A DNA stretch of 64,000 bases. It comes from Thalassospira profundimaris. GTDB taxonomy: Bacteria > Pseudomonadota > Alphaproteobacteria > Rhodospirillales > Thalassospiraceae. The position numbers and the translations under genes were made by a program. The notes under the pieces were generated by a model, which worked only from the letters and a program-made list of their open reading frames with translations, was not told the origin of the DNA and made no database searches. The stretch lies in contig NZ_JPWF01000011.1 of assembly GCF_003326675.1 (NCBI RefSeq), positions 1-64,000 of the forward strand. The letters are read 5' to 3'. The first letter of the stretch is position 1. Every line of letters begins with the position of its first letter. This document shows, piece after piece, positions 37,377-46,427 of the stretch.

Positions 37377-38348
37377 TTATTTCGCGCGGTTTACCGCATG
37401 AATGTTCAGCATTTCCCACGCCATGGTTGCCCCGGCAAGGGAGGTAATGTCAGACACATCGAACGGCGGGGAAACTTCAACCACGTCACTGCCGATCAGG
37501 TTCACATGACCAGCCAGACCGCGCAGGATCGAAACCGCCTGATGGCTGGTCAAACCGCCCAGAACCGGCGTGCCAGTCCCCGGCGCATAGCACGGATCAA
37601 GACCATCAATGTCAAAGGTGATATAGGCCGGATTGTTACCAACCGTGGCTTTGATCTGTTCGACAATGGCGTCAATCGACATGGACTGAACTTCCGGCCC
37701 ATAGATGATGTTGTAGCCGTGCGTCGATTCATTGTGGGTACGGATACCGACCTGAATGGATTTCGACGGATTGACGATGCCCTTCTTCGCGGCATGCCAG
37801 AACATGGTGCCGTGATCGATACGGTCGCCATCATCTTCCCAGGTATCGGAATGGGCATCAAACTGGATCAGGGAAATGCCATCGCCGTATTTCTCGGCAT
37901 GTGCCTTAAGGATCGGATAGGTGATGAAGTGATCCCCACCAATCGTCAGCATCTTGGCGCCGGACTGCACGATATCGCGCGCATGGTCTTCGATCATGTC
38001 GGGCAGTTTTTCAGGATGGCCCGGATCAATCACCATATCGCCGTAATCAATCACCGCCATCTCGGCAAAGATGTCGCGACCGGACGGGAAATGCGGTGCC
38101 CATGCAAGGTTGGTCGAGGCACGACGCACCCCCTGCGGGCCAAGGCGCGTGCCCGGACGGCTGGACGTCGCAAGGTCATAGGGAATACCCGTGACCGCAA
38201 CATCAATACCGTTCAGATCACGCGAATAGCGGCGACGCATGAATGACAGCGCACCGGAATACATCGGCTCGCTGGTGTTCTGATGCACGGATTTTGCAGT
38301 AAAGGCGTTATCGCCGCCCTTGGTGTCAATGACCCCGGTGCTGCTCAT
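37377..38348 (-). CDS. speB: Agmatinase (SpeB)
   Basis: Hydrolyses agmatine to putrescine and urea. The 323-residue ureohydrolase has all manganese-site motifs (GGDHF near residue 152, FDAHSDT near 175, DIDGLDP near 259) and high similarity to E. coli SpeB through GTPVLGGLTS. I use the ATG at 38348 with AAGGA 8 bases upstream; a GTG at 38366 extends the frame. It is last in the minus-strand operon puuA-puuR-puuC-speB and would feed putrescine into it. Guanidinobutyrase is an alternative. Confidence 0.92.
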   Translation of the reverse strand: MSSTGVIDTKGGDNAFTAKSVHQNTSEPMYSGALSFMRRRYSRDLNGIDVAVTGIPYDLATSSRPGTRLGPQGVRRASTNLAWAPHFPSGRDIFAEMAVIDYGDMVIDPGHPEKLPDMIEDHARDIVQSGAKMLTIGGDHFITYPILKAHAEKYGDGISLIQFDAHSDTWEDDGDRIDHGTMFWHAAKKGIVNPSKSIQVGIRTHNESTHGYNIIYGPEVQSMSIDAIVEQIKATVGNNPAYITFDIDGLDPCYAPGTGTPVLGGLTSHQAVSILRGLAGHVNLIGSDVVEVSPPFDVSDITSLAGATMAWEMLNIHAVNRAK

Positions 38349-38417
38349 GTATCTTGTCCTTCTCACTTCCCGGTATAGTGCCCCGGACCGCCTGCCCTTC
38401 AGGGGTCGACGGGGAAC

Positions 38418-39923
38418 TTACGCGTCGCCCAGTGCAATCCAGGTCGACTTGATTTCACAATATTTATCCAGCGCATGCAGAGAACGGTCGCGACCGGTGC
38501 CGGACTGTTTGTAACCACCAAACGGCATGGTGATTGATCCACCGTCCCAGCAATTGACCCAGACAAGACCGGAACGCAGTTTCTTTGCGGTCATGTGGGC
38601 CTTGTTGATGTCGCGCGTCCAGACTGCTGCTGCCAGACCATATGGCGTATCATTTGCGGTCTGAACAGCCTCTTTCCAATCCTTGACCGAAATAACCGAC
38701 AGAACCGGGCCAAAGATTTCTTCCTTGGCAATTGTCATGTCGTTTTTGATGCCGTCAAACACGGTCGGTTCGACATAATACCCACCAGACTCGGTACGCG
38801 CACGTTTGCCACCAGTACGCAAAACGCCGCCTTCGGCAGAACCTTTTTCGATATAGCCCAGAACGCGGTTCATCTGGCTTTCATCAACAATCGCGCCCAT
38901 CTGGCTTTTCGGATCAAGCGGATCGCCCGGCTGCATTTTGGCACCTGCGGCAATGACCTTTTCGATGAATTCGTCCTTGATGCTTTCTTCAACAATCAGG
39001 CGCGAACCGGCTGTGCAAACCTCGCCCTGATTATAGAAAATGCCGCCGGCTGCGGCCGATGCCGCCGCATCCATATCCGGGCAATCGGCCAGAACGATGT
39101 TCGGGCTTTTGCCACCACATTCAAGCCAGACGCGCTTCATGTTCGACTGACCGGAATATTGCAAGAACAGCTTGCCGACTTCACCCGACCCGGTGAAGGT
39201 CACGCAATCGACATCTTCATGAAGGCCAAGCGCCTTGCCCGCCGTCGGACCAAATCCCGGAACAACGTTCAGAACACCTTCGGGAATGCCGGCCTCAACC
39301 GCGATTTCCGCCACACGAAGGGCAGTCAGCGGCGATTGTTCAGCCGGTTTCAGAATGATGGAGTTGCCCATTGCCAAGGCCGGGCCAAGCTTCCAGACCG
39401 CCATCATCAGCGGGAAGTTCCAGGGCACCACGGCGGCAATCACACCAAGCGGTTCACGCGTGATCATGCCAATTTCATTGGTGCCGGACGGCGAGATTTC
39501 GTCATAAATCTTGTCAATCGCCTCGGCATACCAGCGGATGCATTTGTAGGACAACGGAATGTCATCGCGCGCGGCAAGCGTGATCGGCTTGCCCATATCA
39601 AGGCTTTCAAGCAAGGCAAGCTCGGCCGCGTTCTTTTCCAGAAGGTCGGCGAAATGAAGCAGGATCGCCTTGCGCTTGGCAGGTGCGGCTTCGGACCAGC
39701 TACCTTTTTCAAAGACTGCACGCGCCGATGCCACCGCACGATTGACGTCCTCGACATCGCATTCGGCAACCTTGGTCAGAACCGAACCGTCACGCGGGCT
39801 GATGCAATCAAACGTCTTGCCCGATGCCGCATCGACATAGGCACCGTTGATGAACGCCTTGTTGCGGATATCAAGGGCGGCGGCCTGTGCAGTCAGTTGT
39901 TCAAAATTCAACGGATTGGTCAT
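38418..39923 (-). CDS. puuC: Aldehyde dehydrogenase, probably gamma-glutamyl-gamma-aminobutyraldehyde dehydrogenase
   Basis: A 501-residue NAD(P)-dependent aldehyde dehydrogenase. The catalytic glutamate lies in WLECGGKSPNIV near residue 267 and the nucleophile cysteine in NQGEVCTAGSRLIV near 301. The carboxy end GGSITMPFGGYKQSGTGRDRSLHALDKYCEIKSTW is typical of PuuC and related enzymes. In the Puu pathway it oxidises gamma-glutamyl-gamma-aminobutyraldehyde after PuuB. Placement between the regulator and speB supports this role. Related aminoaldehydes may also be substrates. Confidence 0.92.
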   Translation of the reverse strand: MTNPLNFEQLTAQAAALDIRNKAFINGAYVDAASGKTFDCISPRDGSVLTKVAECDVEDVNRAVASARAVFEKGSWSEAAPAKRKAILLHFADLLEKNAAELALLESLDMGKPITLAARDDIPLSYKCIRWYAEAIDKIYDEISPSGTNEIGMITREPLGVIAAVVPWNFPLMMAVWKLGPALAMGNSIILKPAEQSPLTALRVAEIAVEAGIPEGVLNVVPGFGPTAGKALGLHEDVDCVTFTGSGEVGKLFLQYSGQSNMKRVWLECGGKSPNIVLADCPDMDAAASAAAGGIFYNQGEVCTAGSRLIVEESIKDEFIEKVIAAGAKMQPGDPLDPKSQMGAIVDESQMNRVLGYIEKGSAEGGVLRTGGKRARTESGGYYVEPTVFDGIKNDMTIAKEEIFGPVLSVISVKDWKEAVQTANDTPYGLAAAVWTRDINKAHMTAKKLRSGLVWVNCWDGGSITMPFGGYKQSGTGRDRSLHALDKYCEIKSTWIALGDA

Positions 39924-40008
39924 CGGAAATCTCCTGACGGATGGCGCTTATGGGGCCTTGTTCAATTTTGGTAATCTGGTCGGGCATTTTGCCCGCATGA
40001 TCATGTGA

Positions 40009-40557
40009 TCAATATGACGGCGGTGTGGCCGCACTGACAATTTCGCATTCCCCGTCCCCGACATTGCGGAAACGATGCGGAATTTCGGCATTGAAGTAAT
40101 AGGCATCACCGGGGCCAAGAACCTTGACCCGTTCGCCCACCGTCACTTCAAGTTTGCCACGGACAACGACACCGGCTTCCTCGCCCTTCTGGACAATCAG
40201 GTTGTCGCCGGTATCCCCGCCCGCAGGATAAGTTTCATGCAGCACGCGCAATTTGCGATCCTTGCGCGATGCACCGACAAGACGCATGGACATTGTCCCG
40301 TCGGAAAGTTCGACAAGGTCTTCTTTTTTAAAGAAAATTTCTTCACCATTGTCGAGATCAATGGTGAAGAAATCAATCAGGCTCATCGGGATGCCTGCCA
40401 GCACTTTGGCAAGACTGTCGACAGACGGGCTGACCCGGTTTTGTTCGATGGTTGAAATCGTGCTGTTGGTGACACCGGCGCGACGCGCCAGTTCACGTTG
40501 CGACAGCCCATACATGCTGCGCACGGCCTTCAACCGATCCCCTACCTTTTGTGACAT
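40009..40557 (-). CDS. puuR: XRE/cupin regulator of polyamine catabolism (PuuR-like)
   Basis: A 182-residue protein with an amino-terminal helix-turn-helix (MYGLSQRELARRAGVTNSTISTIEQNR, residues 15-41) and a carboxy-terminal cupin sensor domain (EEAGVVVRGKLEVTVGERVKVLGPGDAYYFNAEIPHRFRN). Size and architecture equal E. coli PuuR, a putrescine-sensitive repressor. It sits between puuA and puuC in the operon it is expected to control. Candidate operators with TGTTC/GAACA half-sites lie at 42216-42255 in the divergent promoter region. Confidence 0.92.
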   Translation of the reverse strand: MSQKVGDRLKAVRSMYGLSQRELARRAGVTNSTISTIEQNRVSPSVDSLAKVLAGIPMSLIDFFTIDLDNGEEIFFKKEDLVELSDGTMSMRLVGASRKDRKLRVLHETYPAGGDTGDNLIVQKGEEAGVVVRGKLEVTVGERVKVLGPGDAYYFNAEIPHRFRNVGDGECEIVSAATPPSY

Positions 40558-40595
40558 TCCCGTCGTTTCCCTATCGATCGTTTTTTTATGTATGG

Positions 40596-41978
40596 TCAGA
40601 CCGCGTCAAGGTACCAGCGATATTCAAGCTGGGTCACTTCGGCAAAGAATTCATCATATTCTGCACGGCGGCAGATATCGAAAACCTCGACAAAACGTTC
40701 GCCGAGATACTCTTTGACGATATTGCCATCAACAAAGCGGTCGAGTGCCGAAATCATGCTGCGCGGAACAATTCGTCCGCCATGCTGTTCATAGCCGTTG
40801 CCAACTGTCGGCTCGCCCGGATCAAGTTTGTTTTTGAGACCGTGATGCATCCCGGCCAGAACACATGCCAGAACCAGATACGGGTTGGCATCGGCACCGG
40901 ATACACGATGTTCAACACGCGCGGCCTTTGGGCTGCCTGCGGGGATACGAAGGGCCACAGTACGGTTGTTCAAACCCCAGTTCGGCGACATCGGCGCATA
41001 GGCCTTGTTCTGGAACCGGCGGAAAGAGTTCGGGTTCGGCGCAAAGATCGCCATGCTTTCAAACATAGCTTCCTGAAGACCGCCAATCGCAAAGCGCAGA
41101 TTATCCGATACCTCTTCGTCCCCGACCGGTGACAGGACGTTGTTGTCATCCTTGTCGCGCAGCGACACATGAACATGAAGCCCGTTGCCTGCCTGATCGG
41201 AATAGGGTTTCGCCATAAAGGTCGCAGTAACCCCGTGATCCCAGGCAATCCCCTTGACCACGCGTTTAAGCTGCATGGCGTGATCTGCGGCCAGCATCGG
41301 GTCGGTCACATGACCAAGGTTGATTTCAAACTGACCTGGGCCAGCTTCGGCAACGATGGTATCGGCCGGAATGCCCTGACGGTTCAGTTCGGCAACCGCA
41401 TCATGGAGAACTTTTTCAAAGTCCTCGATCTGCTGAAGGCCGTAAACTTGCACCCCGTCCGAGGCAATCCCGCCACCAAGCGGCTGCGGCGGAAGCGGTT
41501 CGGCGGTCTTTTCATTCTGATCGGCAAGATAGAATTCAAGTTCAAGCGCAACGGTCGGATAAAGACCATCTGCCGCCATGCGATCAACAACGCCCTGCAA
41601 CACATTGCGCGGATCAGCAAAGAATTTTGTACCGTCAAGGTTATGCAGGCTCATCATCACCTGCGCGAGGGGCAGTTCCCCATACGGGACAAGGCAAAGG
41701 GTTCCCGGGATCGGTTTTGCCAGATTGTCCTGGTCACCGCTCGACCAAAGAAGGCCCGTACCTTCGGGGGTATCCCCCGTGATATCCACCAGGCACATGG
41801 ACCCCGGCAGTGTCACACCTTCGGTAAAACTTTTAAGAAACTTTTGTTTGCTGATTCGCTTGCCGCGAAACACACCATTGACATCGGGAATGAGCAACTC
41901 AACAAGTTCAACTTCCGGATTTTCTTCAAAGAATCGTTGGGCTTCCGCCCTACTGTCTTCGACGAACGACTTGTTCAT
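40596..41978 (-). CDS. puuA: Glutamine-synthetase family, gamma-glutamylputrescine synthetase
   Basis: A 460-residue member of the glutamine synthetase fold. It has the ATP and metal motifs ALELEFYLAD, EAGPGQFEINLGH, GLHVHVSLRD, and the later NRTVALRIP and EHRVSGADANPYL. PuuA ligates glutamate to putrescine, starting the gamma-glutamyl route. Absence of the adenylylation tyrosine loop of true GlnA and the gene context favour PuuA over nitrogen-assimilating GlnA. It is the first gene of the operon puuA-puuR-puuC-speB and diverges from spuC. Confidence 0.93.
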   Translation of the reverse strand: MNKSFVEDSRAEAQRFFEENPEVELVELLIPDVNGVFRGKRISKQKFLKSFTEGVTLPGSMCLVDITGDTPEGTGLLWSSGDQDNLAKPIPGTLCLVPYGELPLAQVMMSLHNLDGTKFFADPRNVLQGVVDRMAADGLYPTVALELEFYLADQNEKTAEPLPPQPLGGGIASDGVQVYGLQQIEDFEKVLHDAVAELNRQGIPADTIVAEAGPGQFEINLGHVTDPMLAADHAMQLKRVVKGIAWDHGVTATFMAKPYSDQAGNGLHVHVSLRDKDDNNVLSPVGDEEVSDNLRFAIGGLQEAMFESMAIFAPNPNSFRRFQNKAYAPMSPNWGLNNRTVALRIPAGSPKAARVEHRVSGADANPYLVLACVLAGMHHGLKNKLDPGEPTVGNGYEQHGGRIVPRSMISALDRFVDGNIVKEYLGERFVEVFDICRRAEYDEFFAEVTQLEYRWYLDAV

Positions 41979-42295
41979 CGTCTTATACTCCCAGAAAAGG
42001 CCTTTTATTAAAGCGATTTTGCCTGTTCCCCATGGTGCCGCGCCGAAATGCCCCGGTCAAGCCCCTTCGTTCGATATATCGTGCAAATCATGCAGTGCAA
42101 AATAAAACGCCTGCCGGGAACATGCATTTGCCTGTCTTGCCATCACATTGACCGCATTTAGCCAAAACTGACCTTGGATGGCGCAAAAAATTTGTCGAAA
42201 AATCCTCTTGCAAAGGTGTTCAAAAAAACGAACACTCAATTCAGATGTTCAACATATCGCACAAAATCGGAACAGCATCGCTGTCAGGAGACGTT
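41979..42295. promoter_or_regulatory. Divergent polyamine control region
   Basis: This 317-base gap between puuA and spuC has no gene. It holds a perfect inverted repeat GTGTTC-N8-GAACAC (42216-42235) and ATGTTCAACAT (42245-42255). Both contain TGTTC/GAACA, similar to the half-sites bound by E. coli PuuR. They lie 41-80 bases before the spuC ATG and are likely operators for the PuuR-like protein. Confidence 0.6.
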
Positions 42296-43666
42296 ATGAA
42301 TAATTTCGACAAAACCGCCTATTGGCAGGACATTGACCAGGCACACCACATTCATCCGTTCACCGATACGGCGGATCTGAATAATCGTGGCACCCGGGTT
42401 ATTACCCGCGCCGAAGGTGTCTTTATCGAAGATTCCAACGGCAAACGATATCTTGATGGTATGGCCGGCCTGTGGTGCGTCAATGTCGGCTATGGCCGCA
42501 AGGAACTGGCCGAAGTCGCCTATAAGCAGATGCTTGAACTGCCCTATTACAACAACTTTTTCCAGTGTGCGAACACCCCGGCGATCGAGCTTTCCAAAGT
42601 TCTTGCCGAAATCACGCCCGATGGTCTGAACCACGTGTTTTATGCCAATTCCGGCTCGGAAGCGAATGACACGGTCGTTCGCATGGTGCGCCAGTACTGG
42701 AAACTCAAAGGTCAGCCGGAACGCAGCTATATCATCAGCCGCAAGAACGCCTATCACGGCTCCACCGTTGCAGGTGCATCGCTTGGCGGAATGTCGGGCA
42801 TGCACGCACAGGGCGGCCCGATGCTGCCCGATATTGCCCATATCGATCAGCCATACTGGTATGGCGAAGGCGGCGATCACACCCCCGAGGAATTCGGTCT
42901 GATTGCGGCCCGCAAGCTCGAAGAAAAGATCGAGGAACTGGGTGCTGATCGGGTTGGTGCGTTCATCGGCGAACCGATCCAGGGTGCGGGTGGCGTGATC
43001 ATTCCGCCGTCGACCTATTGGCCGGAAATTCAGCGTATCTGTGATAAATACGACATCCTTCTGATTGCCGATGAAGTTATTTGCGGCTTTGGCCGTACCG
43101 GCGCATGGTTCGGTTCTGACACCTTTGGCATCAAGCCGGACCTTATGCCGATGGCAAAGGGCATGTCGTCGGGTTACCTTCCGATTTCGGCCGTCATGGT
43201 TGGTGAACGGGTTGCTGATGTTCTGATCAATGAATGCGGCGAATTCACCCATGGCTTCACCTATTCCGGTCATCCGGCATGTGCAGCCGTGGCACTTGAA
43301 AACATCCGCATCCTGCGCGAAGAAAAAATGGTTGAGCGCGTCAAGAACGATATCGGCCCCTATTTCGCAAATGCCCTTAAGGCCCTTGCAGACCATCCGC
43401 TGGTCGGTGCGGTTGAAACCGTTGGTCTGATTGCCGGTATGCCGCTGGTCGATGACAAGAAAACCCGCAAAGGCTTTGACAAGCCCGGTACTGTCGGCAC
43501 GATCTGCCGTGATGCCTGTGTGGCCAATGGTGTGATCATGCGCGCTTGTGGCGACCGTATGGTTCTTTCGCCGCCGCTTTGCATCACCAAGGAAGAAATT
43601 GACGAGCTGGTCAAACGCGCTCTTGCCGCCTTTGACGAGACGGCAAAGAAAATCGGCAAAATGTAA
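42296..43666 (+). CDS. spuC: Class III aminotransferase, putrescine-pyruvate type (SpuC)
   Basis: A 456-residue PLP enzyme. It has the fold-type I class III motifs ANSGSEANDTVVRMVRQYW, NAYHGSTVAGASLGG, IADEVICGFGRTG and PLP lysine Lys288 in MAKGMSSGYLP. The opening HIHPFTDTADLNNRGTRVITRAEG and the overall pattern match SpuC, which moves the amino group of putrescine to pyruvate, giving 4-aminobutanal and alanine. I use the ATG at 42296 with AGGAG 6 bases upstream. It diverges from puuA and ends in a strong terminator, so it is a separate unit. Confidence 0.93.
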   Translation: MNNFDKTAYWQDIDQAHHIHPFTDTADLNNRGTRVITRAEGVFIEDSNGKRYLDGMAGLWCVNVGYGRKELAEVAYKQMLELPYYNNFFQCANTPAIELSKVLAEITPDGLNHVFYANSGSEANDTVVRMVRQYWKLKGQPERSYIISRKNAYHGSTVAGASLGGMSGMHAQGGPMLPDIAHIDQPYWYGEGGDHTPEEFGLIAARKLEEKIEELGADRVGAFIGEPIQGAGGVIIPPSTYWPEIQRICDKYDILLIADEVICGFGRTGAWFGSDTFGIKPDLMPMAKGMSSGYLPISAVMVGERVADVLINECGEFTHGFTYSGHPACAAVALENIRILREEKMVERVKNDIGPYFANALKALADHPLVGAVETVGLIAGMPLVDDKKTRKGFDKPGTVGTICRDACVANGVIMRACGDRMVLSPPLCITKEEIDELVKRALAAFDETAKKIGKM

Positions 43667-43701
43667 AAACCGGTTTGATCTGAATTGAGTAAATGACACA
43701 A

Positions 43702-43739
43702 ACACCCGGCGGTATCATGATCGCCGGGTGTTTTTTTTG
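43702..43739 (+). terminator. Terminator of spuC
   Basis: A perfect 10-bp GC-rich stem (43702-43711 with 43722-43731) is followed by a nine-T run. Confidence 0.95.
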
Positions 43740-43817
43740 TTTATGCCCGCTTGCCTTGCCCAAACCTCTACCCCGTTCCAAGCCCTATTCCGCCCCTATT
43801 CCCTAGCAGAGTACGAC

Positions 43818-45167
43818 ATGCTCAAACGTCTTTATCAACCGCTTGCCTATCAGACCCAAACCATGCCCGACAGCTATTGGGCGGCAAGTGCCGGCCCTTT
43901 GCCCGAATGCGAAATGCTTTCTGCCGAAGGCACATTTAAGACCGGTGTCGCGATTATTGGCGGTGGCTATACCGGGCTTTCGACCGCGCTGGAGCTTGCC
44001 GAAAACGGGGTCGAGGTTGCGGTTTTCGATGCTGGCCGCAGCGGCTGGGGCGCATCGGGCCGTAATGGCGGTTTTTGCTGCATCGGGGGCAGCCCGCTGA
44101 GTTATGCCGAATTGGGCCTGCGCTTTGGCGAGGATGAAACGCGCCACTATGCCCGCCTTCAACGTCAATCCATCGATCTGGTTGCATCGCGTCTTGATAA
44201 CTGGGGCATTGATGCCGATCGCCATTCCGATGGCGAAGTTGTTCTGGCGCACAAGCCAAACCGGATCGCCGAACTTCATGAAGAAGATGCACAGCACGCC
44301 CATTTTTCCGATATTGACTGCCAATTCCTGACCCGCGAACAATTACATGAACGCGGCCTTGTCGCGGCCGACACCTATGGCGGTTTACATGTTAAGATCG
44401 GCTTCGGATTGCATCCGCTTAAATATCTTGCCGGTCTGCATCAGCAATGCCTTGCCAAGGGTGTTCGGATATTTGAACAGGCCATGATCGAAGACCTGAA
44501 AGACACCGGCAAAGGTTATGAACTTCGATCCGCGAATACCCGGATTTCGGCACAAAAGGTTGTCATCGCGACCAACGGCTACAGCGCGGAAAACCTCCCG
44601 GACTGGATTGGCGGCCGATTGATGCCGGTCTTTTCCGGCATTCTGGTCACCCGCCCGCTTTCAGATGATGAATTGGCCGAACAGGGCTGGACCAGTGATC
44701 TGATGGCCTATGACAGCCGCATCCTTTTGCACTATTTCCGCAAGCTGCCCGATAACCGTTTCATGTTTGGTGGCCGTGGCGGCATCACCGCGACACAATC
44801 GGCCTTTGATGCTGGCAAAAGGGATCTGTTGCATCATTTCAACCGCATATTCCCTGCATGGAGAGATGTTGAAATCACCCATCACTGGAACGGGCTTGCC
44901 TGCCTGTCACAATCCTTCCGACCCTATATCGGCCGTGTCCCCGGTCATCGTGACGTCTGGACCGGGCTTGGCTGGCATGGCAATGGCGTTGCCCTTGGCA
45001 GTCTGGCCGGGCAGATGCTGGGCAAACAAATCCTTGGCACCGGGAAACCGTCCGATATCGGGACCATTCTTGGTACTCCGCCCGACCGCTTCCCGCTGTC
45101 GCGGTTCCGCCGAATTGGGCGCAGCCTTGCCTATCGCTATTACGGATTGCGCGACAGATTTGCGTAA
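43818..45167 (+). CDS. puuB: FAD-dependent oxidoreductase, PuuB type
   Basis: A 449-residue DAO-fold flavoprotein. It has the dinucleotide motif VAIIGGGYTGLSTALELAENG (residues 43-63), followed by VFDAGRSGWGASGRNGGFC, the covalent-flavin-free PuuB style, and the end block HWNGLACLSQSFRPYIGRVPGHRDVWTGLGWHGNGVALG. PuuB oxidises gamma-glutamylputrescine to the aminoaldehyde with hydrogen peroxide. The ATG at 43818 is chosen because upstream codons overlap the spuC terminator; its ribosome site is weak. A second related gene lies at 47140-48456, so one copy may act on another amine. Confidence 0.88.
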   Translation: MLKRLYQPLAYQTQTMPDSYWAASAGPLPECEMLSAEGTFKTGVAIIGGGYTGLSTALELAENGVEVAVFDAGRSGWGASGRNGGFCCIGGSPLSYAELGLRFGEDETRHYARLQRQSIDLVASRLDNWGIDADRHSDGEVVLAHKPNRIAELHEEDAQHAHFSDIDCQFLTREQLHERGLVAADTYGGLHVKIGFGLHPLKYLAGLHQQCLAKGVRIFEQAMIEDLKDTGKGYELRSANTRISAQKVVIATNGYSAENLPDWIGGRLMPVFSGILVTRPLSDDELAEQGWTSDLMAYDSRILLHYFRKLPDNRFMFGGRGGITATQSAFDAGKRDLLHHFNRIFPAWRDVEITHHWNGLACLSQSFRPYIGRVPGHRDVWTGLGWHGNGVALGSLAGQMLGKQILGTGKPSDIGTILGTPPDRFPLSRFRRIGRSLAYRYYGLRDRFA

Positions 45168-45257
45168 TGGATCAAACTGACCTATGTCATGTCGCGGTGA
45201 TATGCTTTCGGGCTATTGCCGTGATCACATCGCAACCCGGAACGAGCCCGCATTCAG

Positions 45258-45740
45258 ATGTCAGACCAACCGACCCTTGCCGAAATCAAGGAACGCCGTG
45301 AAATCGCCACCCGCCGTATCAAGGAAGATACCGGGATTGACGAAGACATGATCAAAAACATCGTTCACGGCTTTTATGCCAAGGTGCGTGATGATGCCAT
45401 GCTGGGTCCGGTCTTTGATGAAAAGGTCGAAAACTGGGATCATCATCTGGGTCGTATGGTGATGTTCTGGTCATCGGTCGCACTTGCGACTGGCAATTAC
45501 GATGGCCGCCCGATGCAAAAGCACCTGCCGCTTAAAATCACCCGTCATCACTTTGATCGCTGGCTGCAACTGTTTGCCCAGACGCTTTCGGAATATTGCC
45601 AGGAACCAGCCGCCCGGCATTTCATGGAACGGGCGCTGCGCATTGCGTCAAGTTTCGAGATCGGCATCGCCGCCCATAACGGCGTGATCCTTGGCAAGGG
45701 TGAACGCTATGATCCGGTTTCAAGCTGGGATCCGAAGTAA
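45258..45740 (+). CDS. Group III truncated haemoglobin
   Basis: A 160-residue globin with the group III pattern: IVHGFYAKVRDDAMLGPVF at the B/C helices, the WDHHLGRMVMFWSSVALATGNYDGRPMQKHLPL block, and the proximal histidine in ITRHHFDRWLQLF. An amino-terminal extension of about 28 residues (MSDQPTLAEIKERREIATRRIKEDTGID) precedes the globin fold. Such globins bind oxygen or NO; a role beside peroxide-making oxidases is speculation. It follows puuB by 90 bases on the same strand. Confidence 0.92.
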   Translation: MSDQPTLAEIKERREIATRRIKEDTGIDEDMIKNIVHGFYAKVRDDAMLGPVFDEKVENWDHHLGRMVMFWSSVALATGNYDGRPMQKHLPLKITRHHFDRWLQLFAQTLSEYCQEPAARHFMERALRIASSFEIGIAAHNGVILGKGERYDPVSSWDPK

Positions 45741-45884
45741 CGCCTTGCGGCTTTCCGGCAAAAGGCGTGCAAGTGCGCTTGATAACCAAACCACATCTTT
45801 TTGATCTGAAACACTTTCTGACAACAGCAAACTAACCCCATCACTGCGCATTTGAACGCGGTGACATCTTTCACAAATCCACAA

Positions 45885-45901
45885 TGTCAACTGAGTTGAC
45901 A
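45885..45901 (+). promoter_or_regulatory. Perfect 17-bp palindrome before the MarR gene
   Basis: TGTCAACTGAGTTGACA is a perfect inverted repeat around one central base, 29 bases before the MarR start. Its right arm contains TTGACA, a -35 consensus. Size, symmetry and place fit an autoregulatory MarR operator. Confidence 0.75.
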
Positions 45902-45930
45902 AATATCATCGAATATTGTTTGCTTCGGGC

Positions 45931-46425
45931 ATGAAAACACATGAACCCTCATCAACCGAAAAACTTTATCGCGCCATTCAGCTGACCCGTCCGCTGTTGC
46001 GCAATATTGCCGCCTATGTGGAACAGGAACTCGGCAACAGCGGGGTGACTGTTGGCCAGCGCGCTGTTCTGGAAGTTCTACATGATGGCGGGGCCATGAC
46101 TGCCCCGCAATTAACCGATCGCCTTGAACTCAAACGTCAGTTCGTCGCCCGGATGCTGGCGGAAACGACCGAGCTTGGCCTGACGACACAGCAAATCAAT
46201 CCCGATCATGTACGTGCGCATTTCCATGTTCTGACCGATAATGGACGGGCGGAAATCCGTGCCATTCGCGATCATGAAATGGATATGCTTCGGGAACTTG
46301 AAGGCCTGTTTACCGTTGAAGAGATAGACACACATTTTCGGCTTCAACAAAGCATGAACCGCTGGTTTGCAGACCGGGCGTCTGCACCAAAGAACGCGAA
46401 CCCCAAAGAAACACGGAGAAAGTGA
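45931..46425 (+). CDS. MarR-family transcriptional regulator
   Basis: A 164-residue winged-helix regulator: dimer helix at residues 11-37, recognition region GAMTAPQLTDRLELKRQFVARMLAETTELGLTTQ, and the wing IRAHFHVLTDNGRAEIRAI-like segment (HVRAHFHVLTDNGRAEI). It likely represses itself and the next gene through the palindrome at 45885-45901. The stop codon is two bases before the ATG of the cysteine hydrolase gene, so the two are one operon. The ligand is unknown. Confidence 0.9.
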   Translation: MKTHEPSSTEKLYRAIQLTRPLLRNIAAYVEQELGNSGVTVGQRAVLEVLHDGGAMTAPQLTDRLELKRQFVARMLAETTELGLTTQQINPDHVRAHFHVLTDNGRAEIRAIRDHEMDMLRELEGLFTVEEIDTHFRLQQSMNRWFADRASAPKNANPKETRRK

Positions 46426-46427
46426 CG

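Noticed and set aside
40596..41978. The puuA gene read as housekeeping glutamine synthetase glnA
   Set aside because: No glnB neighbour, no adenylylation-site signature, and the surrounding genes are all polyamine catabolism genes.
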